DNA from: Isoetes taiwanensis
Taxonomy: Eukaryota > Streptophyta > Lycopodiopsida > Isoetales > Isoetaceae
Length of the DNA: 64,000 bases
Assembly: GCA_021234155.1 (NCBI GenBank)
Contig: JAJEKV010000039.1
Coordinates: 13,874,939-13,938,938, forward strand
Direction: 5' to 3'
The notes under the pieces were generated by a model, which worked only from the letters and a program-made list of their open reading frames with translations, ran no database searches and was not told the origin of the DNA. The translations under genes and the position numbers were made by a program. This document shows positions 42,219 to 52,199 of this stretch, in pieces; position 1 is the stretch's first letter; every line of letters begins with the position of its first letter.

Positions 42219-42671
42219 TCAATCTCTCACAATATCCCAAGAGGCCAGAGTTACCGCCACCACAAAATCGACTAAACTTGAAACGTCCCGAAATGACGCT
42301 TTTTTGCCACTCAACGGATCCAATGGATATAAACCGCCATCCGCCGTGATGTCGACACTTTTGAGCCCGCAAGACGCAAACATGTCGAGGTCTAAGTTCT
42401 TATTTTTAGACCTCTTTTTTTGCATTGAAGACCGGAGCATATTCGCGGAGTCCGCTTGGATCCTTATCCACACATCATTTGAGCTTCCATACCGCTGCGG
42501 ATCGCATCGGCCAAAATGAAGGTGTACAATTTGTATGCCCCAAAGACAATTGGGCTTCGCGGTGAGCCGAACGTCCGCATTCAACCTCGCTTTTGAAATT
42601 TGCAACGCGTATATGGAAATCGAAAAGTCCATTCTCCTACAATCCATGCTTTTATACATAAGCAAATTCAA
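42219..42671 (-). CDS. Hypothetical protein, 150 codons
   Basis: The longest intact minus-strand frame of the block. Text looks coding: MDFSISIYALQISKARLNAD, a basic QKKRSKNKNLDLDMFASCGL stretch, and GGLYPLDPLSGKKASFRDVS. The N-terminal part lies in the repeat that recurs at 45.0 kb, where the frame is broken. A TATA-like TATAAAAG overlaps the region just before MDFSISI (about 42,650-42,657), so it may be either promoter or coding. I recognise no domain. Confidence 0.4.
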   Translation of the reverse strand: MNLLMYKSMDCRRMDFSISIYALQISKARLNADVRLTAKPNCLWGIQIVHLHFGRCDPQRYGSSNDVWIRIQADSANMLRSSMQKKRSKNKNLDLDMFASCGLKSVDITADGGLYPLDPLSGKKASFRDVSSLVDFVVAVTLASWDIVRD

Positions 42672-43135
42672 AATTCGAATTGTAGGGGGCGGAAGCTCAG
42701 ATTGGGATGAAGTAAAGATCCCGGTTATTTAACTTTAAGGCGCAATCGCAAATAAATAAACGAAAAGTTCGATATAAAGCTTCAACCTACACATTCAAAT
42801 TTTGAAATGTAGAAGGCGGAAGTTTGTATGGCCATGGCCTCTAAAATGAAAATAGCGCAAGACAAGAATCGGTGATGTGCATGCTTGGTATCTGACAAAC
42901 CAAGAGACACCGTCATGAGTTGCCGGTATGCTATAATGCAAGTGGCTTTTTAGAAGCGCCACGTGTTGCATCAATCTGTCTGACAACCAACAGAATTAAA
43001 TACATATGGCGCCATAAATTTGCGATCCCCCTTATTCCGGGAGAATATTCCAAGCAAATCTGACGGGAAAAAAGGAGCGCAAATATGACGTGGAATGGCT
43101 TATAGGAGGCCATTTTGAGACCCCAAATCCCCAAG
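42484..43135. repeat. Direct repeat, copy 1 (partner at 44,988-45,580)
   Basis: About 0.6 kb shared with the right edge of the block. Common landmarks are AATGAAGGTGTACAATTT, GGTGAGCCGAACGTCCGCAT, GAAATCGAAAAGTCCATTCT, GAATTGTAGGGGGCGGAAG and GAGGCCATTTTGAGACC. Copy 2 has small deletions relative to copy 1. Confidence 0.9.
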
Positions 43136-43285
43136 GAGCGGAAATATGACGTGGAATGGCTGATAGAAGACCATTTTAGTTCATAAAATATAATATAACT
43201 TGGAATGATACATATTTTATATGCAAATGGGAGACTATTGATGAGGGACTTGGTGTTATTATCTATTGACAACAAACAAGAAAGT

Positions 43286-43352
43286 GTATCACACCATGCG
43301 AATTTAGTATATTCCAACCTTTTAGCTTATACAAAATTCGCTTGGTGTGATC
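43286..43352. terminator. Hairpin, divergent member of the (G)ATCACAC family
   Basis: GTATCACACCATGCGAATTT then AGTATA pairs with TATACAAAATTCGCTTGGTG then TGATC over about 24 bp. The arms keep the outer ATCACAC but the inner part differs from the 32-39 kb members. Confidence 0.7.
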
Positions 43353-43399
43353 TTTTTGGAAAAAGATGATTTCCTATAGTAAAATTACTTTGATTATCT

Positions 43400-43840
43400 T
43401 TTAATAAAAGAAATATATATGTGTCTTATTTGAAGTTAAGTGTGGATATGTGACGTGCTCATTTATTGATAAAGTGTTTGCTTTTTGAAAAAGGCTAATA
43501 ACTTTATGTACTACTAGAGTTGGTAAAGTATTTTAGATGCAAATGGGATGCTTGATGTGATCCTTCTAAAAAAAAAAAAAAGATATGCTCTTTTGAAAAG
43601 GACTAATAACTTTATGCACTTAGGGTGGTAAAGCATTAAATGAGAAGGGGTACTTGTGTTTAATTTTAATTTGACAACAATAAGAAAGTGGATCACACGA
43701 TGAGAATTTAGTGTGTTCCATTTTGTTGCATATGTACTATTCGCTTGGTGTGATCCTTCTTGAAAAATAATATGCTCTTTTGAAAAGGGATAATGACTTA
43801 TGTACTTAAGAGTGGTAACACATGTACAAAGAAAAAACAA
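43400..43840. repeat. Local repeats with a second divergent hairpin
   Basis: A segment with TGTGATCCTTCT, ATATGCTCTTTTGAAAAGG, CTAATAACTTTATG and TGGTAAAG recurs about three times, spaced roughly 100-200 bp. One copy includes a hairpin at 43,690-43,756 (GGATCACACGATGAGAAT with ATTCGCTTGGTGTGATCC). It looks like tandem spread of a hairpin-bearing unit. Confidence 0.65.
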
Positions 43841-44987
43841 GTTAGGTATTCAAATGGAATTAGAAGCAAAAAACTTTTTACATTCAAAATTTTTATGGTC
43901 AGATGGCTTTACATCGTAACATCATTTTGTAAATTTAAATGCCCTGAGGCTTCAACTATTCACAAAAAAAGGTAAGAGGCTTGCAAGCCATATGGTAAGA
44001 AGTCGGAGGCAAGCCGGAGGCTAAGAACAAGCTAAAAAAAAAAAAAGAGGTGCTCGCCCTAACAAATTTCATTCATCCGCTTCACCATCTCAAGAAAAAC
44101 AAAAAATAAGAAATAACCGTTAGTTGAATGCTTAAGAAAAGAAAGAAAACATGCATGTACCATGAACTAACGCCATGAGCTCCTCAAGTCAGCTGGATTC
44201 GTTCTTCAACTTCTTCATCTTCTTCATCATCTTCGCTTCTTCTCCTTCGGTAGACCACTCATTCTCTCAAGAATCTCCTATCCAGCCTTCAAGAACACTG
44301 CGGATGAACTCCCCGCTCCGAAATTTCTCTCGATTCCTCATTCTCGATTCCTCGCCAAAGGAATCGAGGAATCGAGGAATCGAGGGATTCAGAGCAAGAA
44401 CCGTGGGCAGCGGAGGGAATCATGGAGGGAACACCTCTTCCAGCCTGCAATAGGCTTTCTTGAGGACACCTCCTCTTCTTCCGAAGCTGATCTCTTCATG
44501 GCGATGGACTAGCTTAAATTGGGCGGAGGATCTAGCTAAGATTGGGCTGAGATTGGGGAGAATGGGCGCCAATCTAGGCTGGAATAGATATAGGCCGGAT
44601 TAGACGGAAAATCGTAGGAATGATTCAGATTCCAGTCCTATCAACCATCATTACATGCCATTATGTGCATATCTCGAAATTTGAGCCATATCCAATATCT
44701 TGCTTTTTAACCTTATTCCTAAATATCCAATATCTTCCTTTTTTAACCTTATTCCTAAATATCCAATATCTTCCTTTTTTAACCTTATTCCTAAACCTAT
44801 ATGATTTGAGTTTAACTGAAAATGAACACCGATATAATTCGAATTTAACATACTATTTAATATCAAGATGCTACGCCACACTATGTCGATAATTGGGATT
44901 TAAAAAAAAACACTCCAAACCCTCCTCGAGAAAAACCACGTAAGTGCCGAACCTCACTTGTGTTTAAGTTTAATTTGACAACAAGCA
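43841..44987. other. No supported gene; includes a 36-bp tandem repeat
   Basis: A 92-codon plus-strand frame at 44,175 (serine- and phenylalanine-rich) shows no motif. Near 44,330-44,390 GATTCCTC/GAGGAATC forms a local palindrome with three GAATCGAG units. Nothing else is recognisable. Confidence 0.4.
44691..44796. repeat. Tandem repeat, three units of 35-36 bp
   Basis: Units start at 44,691, 44,726 and 44,762. Each reads TCCAATATCTTCCTTTTTTA followed by ACCTTATTCCTAAA. Confidence 0.95.
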
Positions 44988-45580
44988 ACTTCCATATCGT
45001 AGGTAGATCGCGAAAAAATGAAGGTGTACAATTTTATGCCCCAACACAACCGCTTCGCGGTGAGCCGAACGTCCGCATTTAACCTCGCTTTTTGAAATTT
45101 GCAACGCATATGGAAATCGAAAAGTCCATTCTCCTACAATCCATGCTTTTATACATTAAACAAATTCAAATTTCGAATTGTAGGGGGCGGAAGCCTCAGA
45201 TAGGATGAAGTGAAGATCGGTTATGCAGCCGCAATACCGAAATGAAAGTCCGATCCGATACAAAGCTTCAACCTACACATTCAAATTTTGAAATGTAGAA
45301 GGCGGTGACGCCAAGACGCTTGGTATCCGACAAACCAAGAGACACCGGCCATGAGTTGCCGGTGATGCTATAATGCAAGTGGCATTTTAGAAGCGCCCAC
45401 ATGTTGCATCACCGCTTGACAACCAATGTAATTAAATACATATGGCGCCATGAATGTGCAATCCCCTTATTCCTAAGAATATTCCAAGCAAATCAGAATT
45501 ATGAGAGTTTGGTATCCTAGGTGGCATGGGAAAAAGGAGCGGAAATATGACGGAATGGCTGATAGGAGGCCATTTTGAGA
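44988..45580. repeat. Direct repeat, copy 2, at the right edge of the block
   Basis: Partner of 42,484-43,135. Its last shared bases (GAGGCCATTTTGAGACCTCA) lie directly before the point where LINE RT sequence resumes, so it may mark the end of the inserted block. Confidence 0.85.
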
Positions 45581-45581
45581 C

Positions 45582-46420
45582 CTCAACCGCCTCTAATGAT
45601 ATCTTCACTTTGAGAGTGTTGATGGAGGCAAGCCTAATGCGCGATGTGACTTGTATTGTCGCTTTGTAGATTTTAAGATCGCATATGATAAATCCCCCAG
45701 AGACATGTCGTGGCAGAGGTTGCAAGAATTGCGAAGTTCCACAGAGTTGCAGAATGGGGTGCACCAATTTTATGATGGGATTTATGCCGACCGCTTTATG
45801 AAGACCGGGGCGGTAGCTAGCACTATGGGAGTTAAGCAGGGTTGTCCGCTGTCTCCAACGCTTTTGGGTTGTACATTGATAGCTTGGAGACGTGGATGCA
45901 AAGACCATGGGGAGCCGGTGCGCTTATCCGATGCACCTCCGTGGAGCCGCTTACTATATGCGGATATGTAGCTTTGCTAGCCCACACGCCGCCAAAGATG
46001 CAAAGAAGATTTGATGCCCCTCGGGTTCCTGTGGGGCAACGGAATGACAGTTGAACTTGCACAAAACTAAGCTTCTCGCGATCCCGCTCCTCGCAACACC
46101 CTATCCCTGAGTTATATTGTTGGGATGTGAAGTGGAGATGGTGCGGAGCTTCAAGTATCCGGGAATTGATTTCACTACTAACATGCCGTGGGATGAGTGT
46201 GTGGAGAGGAGAGCCAAAGGCAGGCGGAAGGCTTTATATGCAAAGGTAAAAACGCTGGTTGCCGGATAGATCTCTCGTGGATCGGGCAGGAGAGCACACC
46301 GCTTAGGGCTTTGGTCGAGTTTTGCCGCTATATGGGGTGGAGGTTTGGGGCCCAAAGCCAGCTAGCAAAAATACGGGTTAGGTTGGAAAGGGTGCGTAAA
46401 GCTTTTGACATATAGCTTGG
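45582..46420 (+). pseudogene. LINE reverse transcriptase, main catalytic part
   Basis: IFTLRVLMEASL at about 45,590, then FVDFKIAYDKSPRDMSWQRL (RT palm block with catalytic Asp) at 45,660, GVKQGCPLSPTLLG at about 45,828, and RLLYADM at 45,950, where the YADD active site is broken by a frameshift. MVRSFKYPGIDFTTNMPWDE follows near 46,140. The order is canonical for LINE RT. Several frame slips make it inactive. Confidence 0.88.
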
Positions 46421-46798
46421 GAGTGAAGGACACCGCATCGTGACGATTGGGGTTCGCCTCTACAAAGATTCGCTATGCGCAGCATCTTACTTGCTTCTAT
46501 AAGGTGGATAGGATGGATGACCATCGCTGCCCCCACAGCCGCGGTTGTTAACGCAGCCCCCAAATGCTGAAGAGGGTATGGCACGAGCAATCGTGAAGGG
46601 ATGGTTTAGGAGGTGGTCTATGGATTACCAAATGATGGTGGCACCGCGCATTCTCGGCGCAGAATGGGCAATTGGATGCGGGCTATGCCGCCACCCCCGT
46701 GGATGCCTCTACCTTGCAAAGCCCAAGACAGAGCACTATCACGCCGATTAATCCCGACCTTGACCATGGACCCCATCTGCACTTGAAAGCACACATCC

Positions 46799-47060
46799 TT
46801 GAAGAAACGGAGAGCTATTGCCGCCATAAGGACGGGTTCCCATTACCTCGTAATTGAAACAGTCAGCGGGGGTGAATGGCGGGCACCTGGATCCCCTGTG
46901 GAGGAGAGGATATGTCGTTGTTGTGAGATGCACGTGATAGAGGATGAGCACCATGCCCTCCAAATGCAAGGCCCAAAGATATGCCCATGTCCGAGCAAAG
47001 GCACACCGATCTTAGATGCTCTCGACACACCGCTACATCAGTTACTCGCATCACCTATGC
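46799..47060 (+). pseudogene. LINE ORF2 C-terminal Cys/His motif
   Basis: ERICRCCEMHVIEDEHHALQ at about 46,905-46,964 matches the C-X2-C...EDExHxLxxC motif common at the ORF2 end. The final Cys is displaced (PKICPCP). HQLLASPMQIFAADLLFP follows. A GT-rich 3' UTR leads to the tail. Confidence 0.7.
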
Positions 47061-47293
47061 AAATTTTCGCCGCCGACTTGCTTTTTCCTCGGGGCATGGT
47101 ATTTGAGAGCCTATCGTTAGGGTTTTTCCTCCCAAGTGGGGTTTTTTTCATCCCGGTAGTAGGGTTCTACCGCATGCTTACATTGTTTTGTTTTGGTGTT
47201 GGGGTTTTTGGTTTTTTTTTTGCCTTTCTTCTTCCAAGATGTACTGGCCTCATAGGCCTCTCGCCTCCGTGGACGTTAAAATAAACTTACTTC

Positions 47294-47337
47294 TTTCCTT
47301 CCTTCCTTCCTTCCTTCCTTCCCTTCCTTCCTTTCAC
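47294..47337 (+). repeat. (TTCC)n tract at the LINE 3' end
   Basis: About ten TTCC units with one interruption. Its position right after a LINE 3' UTR-like segment (AATAAAC nearby) suggests that it is, or grew from, the LINE tail. The LINE at 16.3 kb ends in (TTCTA)n. Confidence 0.85.
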
Positions 47338-47857
47338 TAATGCATCTCGTGATTTGGATCTTAGTCATGACTTATCCATGGTCGCCTAATGTTTAGGGAC
47401 TAGAATTGGCAAGAAAGCTTGAAACATATATAATTTCCGTGGTTGCAATGAGTGTGTTCACACTTTGCTTAAAGTCGTTTCAAATTAAATTCTTATTATC
47501 AAGCAAATGCTTAGTTTTATGTAGCTTCACATTCATTGAGTTTAAATGGTTGGACTCAAAGAGTGCTAAAGCAAAACACATTTGCACTATTGAAACTTCA
47601 TGTCATTAAGTTTAAATTGTTTGATTCAAAGTTGTTAGTGTTAAAATAAAGCACAAGGATATGCTGGGTTCAATCCCCATGACATGACCTAACGGGCATC
47701 TTCTTAACAAATGTTCTTTATTCCATTGATAACTCTTCTGAATTACTTTAATAACCTGTTGACCTTTTTTGAGGCTCCACAATTGCTATATATCATTTTT
47801 TGTTGTTATGTTGTCCATCTCTAAGGCCCCGAAGGGGCAAAAAAAAATTTTGGACAA
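47338..47857. other. No supported gene
   Basis: AT-rich. Two related words (CATTGAGTTTAAATGGTTGGACTCAAAG and CATTAAGTTTAAATTGTTTGATTCAAAG, about 100 bp apart) form an imperfect local repeat. Confidence 0.45.
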
Positions 47858-48390
47858 CACAAACCATTACATAAAACACTTTTAAACTAAAATTCCCCTA
47901 AAACCTCCTATGGTTTGGGTGCATATTCACACCGGGGGAGGAAACCTTAAGGCCCCCAAGGGGCTAATTTTTTTTTTTTTTTTTTTTTTTTTTTGCAACA
48001 CAAACCATTAACATCCAACATATAAAAATTAAATCCCCCCTAAAACCCCCTGTGGTTTGGGTGCATATTCACACGGGGTGACGCTTGCAGCTTAGAGCCT
48101 TTTTATACTGCCTAAAATGGTATAATACATGTTTGAAATCAACACCATTAAGTATATTGCACCAAACCTTATAGTATTTCACAAGTCTTGCTATACAGTA
48201 TAAAAAAACTTGTAGAGCATACCCCACAAACGAGGATTGCTATCTATGGTCCAAATCAAAGCATAACTCATGAATATGCCCATCCAATAGCTCTCGATGC
48301 CCGGAGTCACCCCCCGCGTGAATATCCACCCAAACCACAGGGGGTTTTAGGGGGGATTTAATTTTTATACGTTGGATGTTAATGGTTTGT
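47858..48390. mobile_element. MITE-like inverted-repeat element (family A, copy 2, with an extra arm)
   Basis: 48,000-48,083 (ACAAACCATTAACATCCAAC ... TGGTTTGGGTGCATATTCAC) and 48,306-48,390 are about 84-bp inverted repeats bounding a 391-bp element. A third, direct copy of the arm lies at 47,858-47,945, separated by a T-run of about 27. This looks like one element with a duplicated end or two nested copies. It is the same family as the element near 2 kb. Confidence 0.85.
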
Positions 48391-48399
48391 TTCAATTAG

Positions 48400-48860
48400 A
48401 GATCAGAAGGCAATGACTTCAGAAATAAAACCACGCTACAATTGGAGAACTCATTGCAATGATTACACTAGCGTGCAATTGCTTCTTGCCTCTATCAGAA
48501 TCGGTTTAACTACGATTAAGGCTCTTGATGGCCGGATTGAACTCTGCGGTCAAGGTTTTTGCTCCATACTGGGTTTGTCTGCAAATCTATTCTAGGTCAC
48601 AACTTGCAGGATTTTCTTCCTTCGGAGCATGAAGAAATTTTTGAGGTATATAATGCATGTCTGTATATAGAGTACCGCTGCTCGAAATGGTTGCTCATTC
48701 AACTGAAAGGTTTTCATTTCTCTGTTTTCGCTTCTTTGTAGGTATGTTTCAGGCCTTTTTGAAAGGGTATTTTACTAACTCAGATCATCTGCACCAGAAC
48801 AAAAGGAGGAAAGAGCAATGCTTCTTGATGACTAGAAGAAACAGAGAGGAGCCCTAAGTC
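48400..48860 (+). pseudogene. Possible PAS-like domain gene fragment, with intron
   Basis: Plus-strand text in one frame reads LHTGFVCKSILGHNLQDFLP then SEHEEIFEV, like the end of a PAS core (TGYxxxELLGxxLxDFxPxEDxExI). It stops at a GAG/GTATAT donor-like site near 48,645. An acceptor-like TTTGTAG follows at about 48,740, then VSGLFERVF. The preceding 80 bases (ALDGRIELCGQGF) fit the start of a PAS fold in another frame. The similarity is short and not tested, so chance cannot be excluded. Confidence 0.35.
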
Positions 48861-49574
48861 TGACGGTATGGATTTAATTGGCTCAATCGGACGGTCGTCA
48901 TCTTTTGCAAAAGATCTTGGATCTACCGAATCGCTTTCAAACTTAGAGCTTAGGGTCTATCCAAACGCCCTTCTTGATCGGGACTTCGAAAAAAAGCCAT
49001 TTTAGCATCCGATCCGGAGTCTATTTTGGCAGATGCATCTTCCATTTCGCCTTGGCTTTACGCGAATCAGATAAAGCCTTCAATGAGCAAATATGCCTCT
49101 TCATGCGTAAGATCGAATGTAATAGGGCTTTCAAATATTGGCTGCAAGATTTAGTTTAGCATGTTTTGATATTAATTTGGGTTCTTACATTCTGTAAAAC
49201 ATTGCTTAGAACCCAAATTTGTTGCTCCACAAGGGGCTTTGAGTGATTATTCTCATATTTGTTGGAGGATGACATTGTTTCTCCAGTATTATTTCTTGAT
49301 TCAGAAGTAATTTTAATGTTATAATCAGAGGTCATCCCGCAGCTTACTAATGGCAAAAAAACATTATGATTGCAAAAGAAATGGCAACTCTTTACGAAAG
49401 CAATCATCATGTACCTTGATAGGTGACATAGGAGGTATAAATATTTTCTTAGTTGTTAGCTAAAGGCCCGAAGTTTCTCAATTTATTCTTTCATATGTAT
49501 GTTTATTGTTTGCTCGCTACCGATTCAATTTACTTTTTTTCGCAGTAATTTTGGAGAAGGATTAGAAGGAGGCA
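48861..49574. other. No supported gene
   Basis: Short frames only (up to 84 codons, minus strand 49,156-49,410) with no motif. Confidence 0.4.
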
Positions 49575-51099
49575 TGTGACGCCCCTTACCGTAGATACGG
49601 TTCACTCACCGTGATACAAACAGGAGTTCATCCCCCATACCAGCTCCATATCGATACAAGGTTCTCCACATATCATCGCAACCTTGACGAAGTTCCAAAG
49701 TGGGAAGAATGAAGGGGTCATTTTACCCTCGCCTCCCTCGTGGCCTACCTAGTCATGCGAAGCGAACATACATGTAAGTATATATACATCAACATCACAT
49801 GGCCATCAATGGGCGAGGGCTCACCACATATCTGCAAGATAGACAGAGATCAAGACATCACATATGGAGATCCTACCCAAGGCTCGCACTCAGGGGGATG
49901 ACCGACGCTTGGGTCTCCAAGTCAGCTGCGCATGTAATTCATGGCAATGGATTTGGCTGGCATAAGAACATGGTTTGGGGTAGTCCACTCCATCCGCCCC
50001 TCCTGTGCACACTTTGCAGAGTAGGTTGAAAAGTCTTGGGACCTAACTGTAGCCCGCCGGATGCATAGCCAAAGGGGCTACTCCTGGGTTGCATCTCCCC
50101 AGTTCCGATGGGGCAGGTAAGGATTTCTCCCACCAGAGCTAGCATGCTGACTCAAGGTGACTAGAGGGCCATTGCCCGTACTCGACTGAACTCCATGGAA
50201 GGTGTACACCACCCCAAGAGTGTCGAACCCATGCAAAGCCCGCATGCAATGGCAGAGCATTAGGTCTAGTGCACTTTAGTACCCGATAGGCGTTACTACC
50301 AGAGGGACGTGATCATGAGTCAGGATATGTACCTCCTTGTAAGCCAGTCTGGTCCCGCCACCCACAACCAGGTGTGGCTCTTATACACAGGCCGAATTTA
50401 ATAGTGCATTAGAGAGGACTAGCTAGGAGCATCAACTACTAGGTTTTTAGGGCCTCTACCCCCCTTCCCAATACAATGATTCCACAGAGATCATCATCAC
50501 ATACATATCATAGAAGAACTAAAGAATAAGATTTAATCTAAATCACAGAAGTTAGGTTCTTTAGTTATGGCTTGCTATTTAGAGGTCTAGATGGCTGTTA
50601 TGGGCAATTCACTAGGCTAAACCTACTTACTCTATGCCTGGGAGGCGAATTAGACTATTGAATTGGCAAAATACCTGATCCCTGGCTTGCTCCTCCTGCT
50701 CTGAACGCGTCCATGTTGCTGAACTGCTTGAAGATGAAGCCGGAAAGGAAAGCTGATGAGCTGGGCTGCTCAGACAGACTTCGGGAGTCGAGATTGGCTC
50801 TTGAAGCAAGCAAAACGAAGCTTTAGAAGGCTGTGGACGGAATTGGAAATTTAGGGTTTGGATACCTTAAATAGGCTATCAGTTAGGGCTAGGGTTTCCA
50901 ACGACCTTTGAGATGCCCACTTATTATTTAAGTGGCCTAAAGTGCACACATGAATAAATGTGCACACACTTGCAAGTTGCCCCCTAGGGTGCTACTTGCT
51001 TAGCTACACGTCGGCGTACACGTCGATCGGGATGGTGTGTACGCGTGTGATGCAGTACAATATACGTCCTCAGACCGTATACTGTGCTGGAACGTCACA
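49575..51099 (-). repeat. 3' LTR of the minus-strand Ty3/gypsy chromovirus
   Basis: A 1,525-bp segment begins TGTGACGCCCC and ends CGTCACA, so its ends are inverted repeats (TGTGACG/CGTCACA). TGTGACGCCCC is a familiar LTR end. On the minus strand it is directly preceded by the purine-rich AAGGTGGGGAGAA (51,100-51,112), a good polypurine tract. Reading the element on the minus strand, this is the downstream LTR. No second copy was found up to 57 kb. Confidence 0.8.
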
Positions 51100-51112
51100 T
51101 TCTCCCCACCTT
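51100..51112 (-). promoter_or_regulatory. Polypurine tract of the chromovirus
   Basis: AAGGTGGGGAGAA on the minus strand, abutting the LTR TG. It primes plus-strand DNA synthesis in LTR retrotransposons. A partial second copy (AAGGTGGGGAGACC) lies at about 51,142-51,155. Confidence 0.7.
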
Positions 51113-51867
51113 GAAAATGATGCTGTCCGCAGCATCGTGGGTCTCCCCACCTTGGGATCTTCTTGTCCTGCAACCAACTTGATGCATACAATTTATTATT
51201 ATTACACTTACACAATTATTAGAATTACTCTAAGGTAATATTTTTAGAACATTACTACGACATTATATTATCCCAATAACTTATCAATTTATAACTTCAT
51301 TAAAGTAAGGTGCTTACTAGCCTCACTTAATACAAGATTTAAGTTTATCAAAATTTAGCAATTTCATATAAAAATTATCTTTCCAGGTACCCTTCATTCC
51401 TTGCAACACATTTCAACAACTTGTGTTGCAAGTCTTCGTAGCTCGACCTCCTTGCCCTCCGGAGCACTCTATTGGCCTGCAGGTCGATACTACGTGAGTA
51501 CCATTTTAATTATTAATAAAATTATGGTTATAAGGGGACCACCCATCTAATTAACTAAATGAATGCATGACTAATCTCCTGGCGTAGGAAGAGGATGCTT
51601 CTTCCATCGTGGCCGTGGAGATAGCGCCCTATAATACCTATACCTCGCATGTCCTTTCCCTATGGACATGCTTACCTTATGGTGCAACATTGCTCATGTT
51701 CACCGTTTGCCTAACTAATTCAAGCAGAACCGCGGTCATGTCTACAATGACATTACATCACGTCCTAGAGATCACCGTTGTGGTCCCATCATCGGTAATT
51801 ACGCATGCAACCCATACTTAGCATAGGTTGCATGCGTAGATTAATCTTAACTACACATGAAATTAAA
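51113..51867. other. Chromovirus 3' untranslated spacer
   Basis: AT-rich noncoding DNA between the integrase stop and the polypurine tract. No motif seen. Confidence 0.5.
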
Positions 51868-52167
51868 CTACACTTCAACCGACATGCCTGAGCCGATTAC
51901 TTCGGAGATGACCTTACCGTCCCATTGCTCCATGAACTGCGGGTACTGCCTTATCAGGTCTTGCTTAAGTACCCATGTCGCGTCTTCCATCGGCAAGTGT
52001 TTCCACTTGACCAAATATTGGAGAAACTTTGATCTCCTTGTCTTCTTGATTGCCTTATTAAGGATCAAGTCTGGGACTATCTCTAGCTGCTCTTCTGTCA
52101 TTTCCAACAACGTTGGCGTGTCCAAGACTTCCTCTGGGTTTGGAGTATGCTTCTTCAGCAAACTCAC
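51868..52167 (-). pseudogene. Integrase C terminus with chromodomain
   Basis: A minus-strand frame ends a Ty3/gypsy integrase: EEQLEIVPDLILNKAIKKTR and then KFLQYLVKWKHLPMEDATWV, the chromodomain core (YLVKWxxxxxxxxTWE). This targets chromovirus insertion to particular chromatin through histone-tail binding. The final stop follows closely (GSGMSVEV). The domain looks complete, but upstream parts are broken. Confidence 0.88.
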
Positions 52168-52199
52168 GTGGAAGACTTTATGAATTTTGAGGTGTGCTG

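Larger units (their letters stand above)
31656..45581. other. Putative 13.9-kb inserted block with hairpin-ended gene-like units
   Basis: This block separates two halves of a LINE reverse transcriptase that break at almost the same protein position. It lacks transposon proteins that I recognise. It has small gene-like units with TATA boxes, a histone H3-like pseudogene, four tandem coiled-coil paralogs, one telomeric tract, and at least nine inverted repeats of one sequence family placed mainly at gene 3' ends. Units run mainly on the plus strand up to about 40 kb and on the minus strand from 40.6 to 42.7 kb. Its identity is unknown. It could be an endogenised large DNA virus, an uncharacterised mobile element, or a host segment. 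The exact ends and any target duplication are not resolved. Confidence 0.5.
45582..47337 (+). mobile_element. LINE retrotransposon, 3' part
   Basis: Contains RT from IFTLRVLMEA onward, a C-terminal Cys/His region and a simple-repeat tail. It either completes the LINE at 28.2-31.65 kb or is an independent 5'-truncated copy. The break at the homologous position favours the first. Confidence 0.75.

Noticed and set aside
31656-45581. Firm call of an endogenous giant virus
   Set aside because: No hallmark gene (major capsid, packaging ATPase, family B polymerase, viral transcription factor) was recognised. Hairpins, compact spacing and an H3-like gene are suggestive only.
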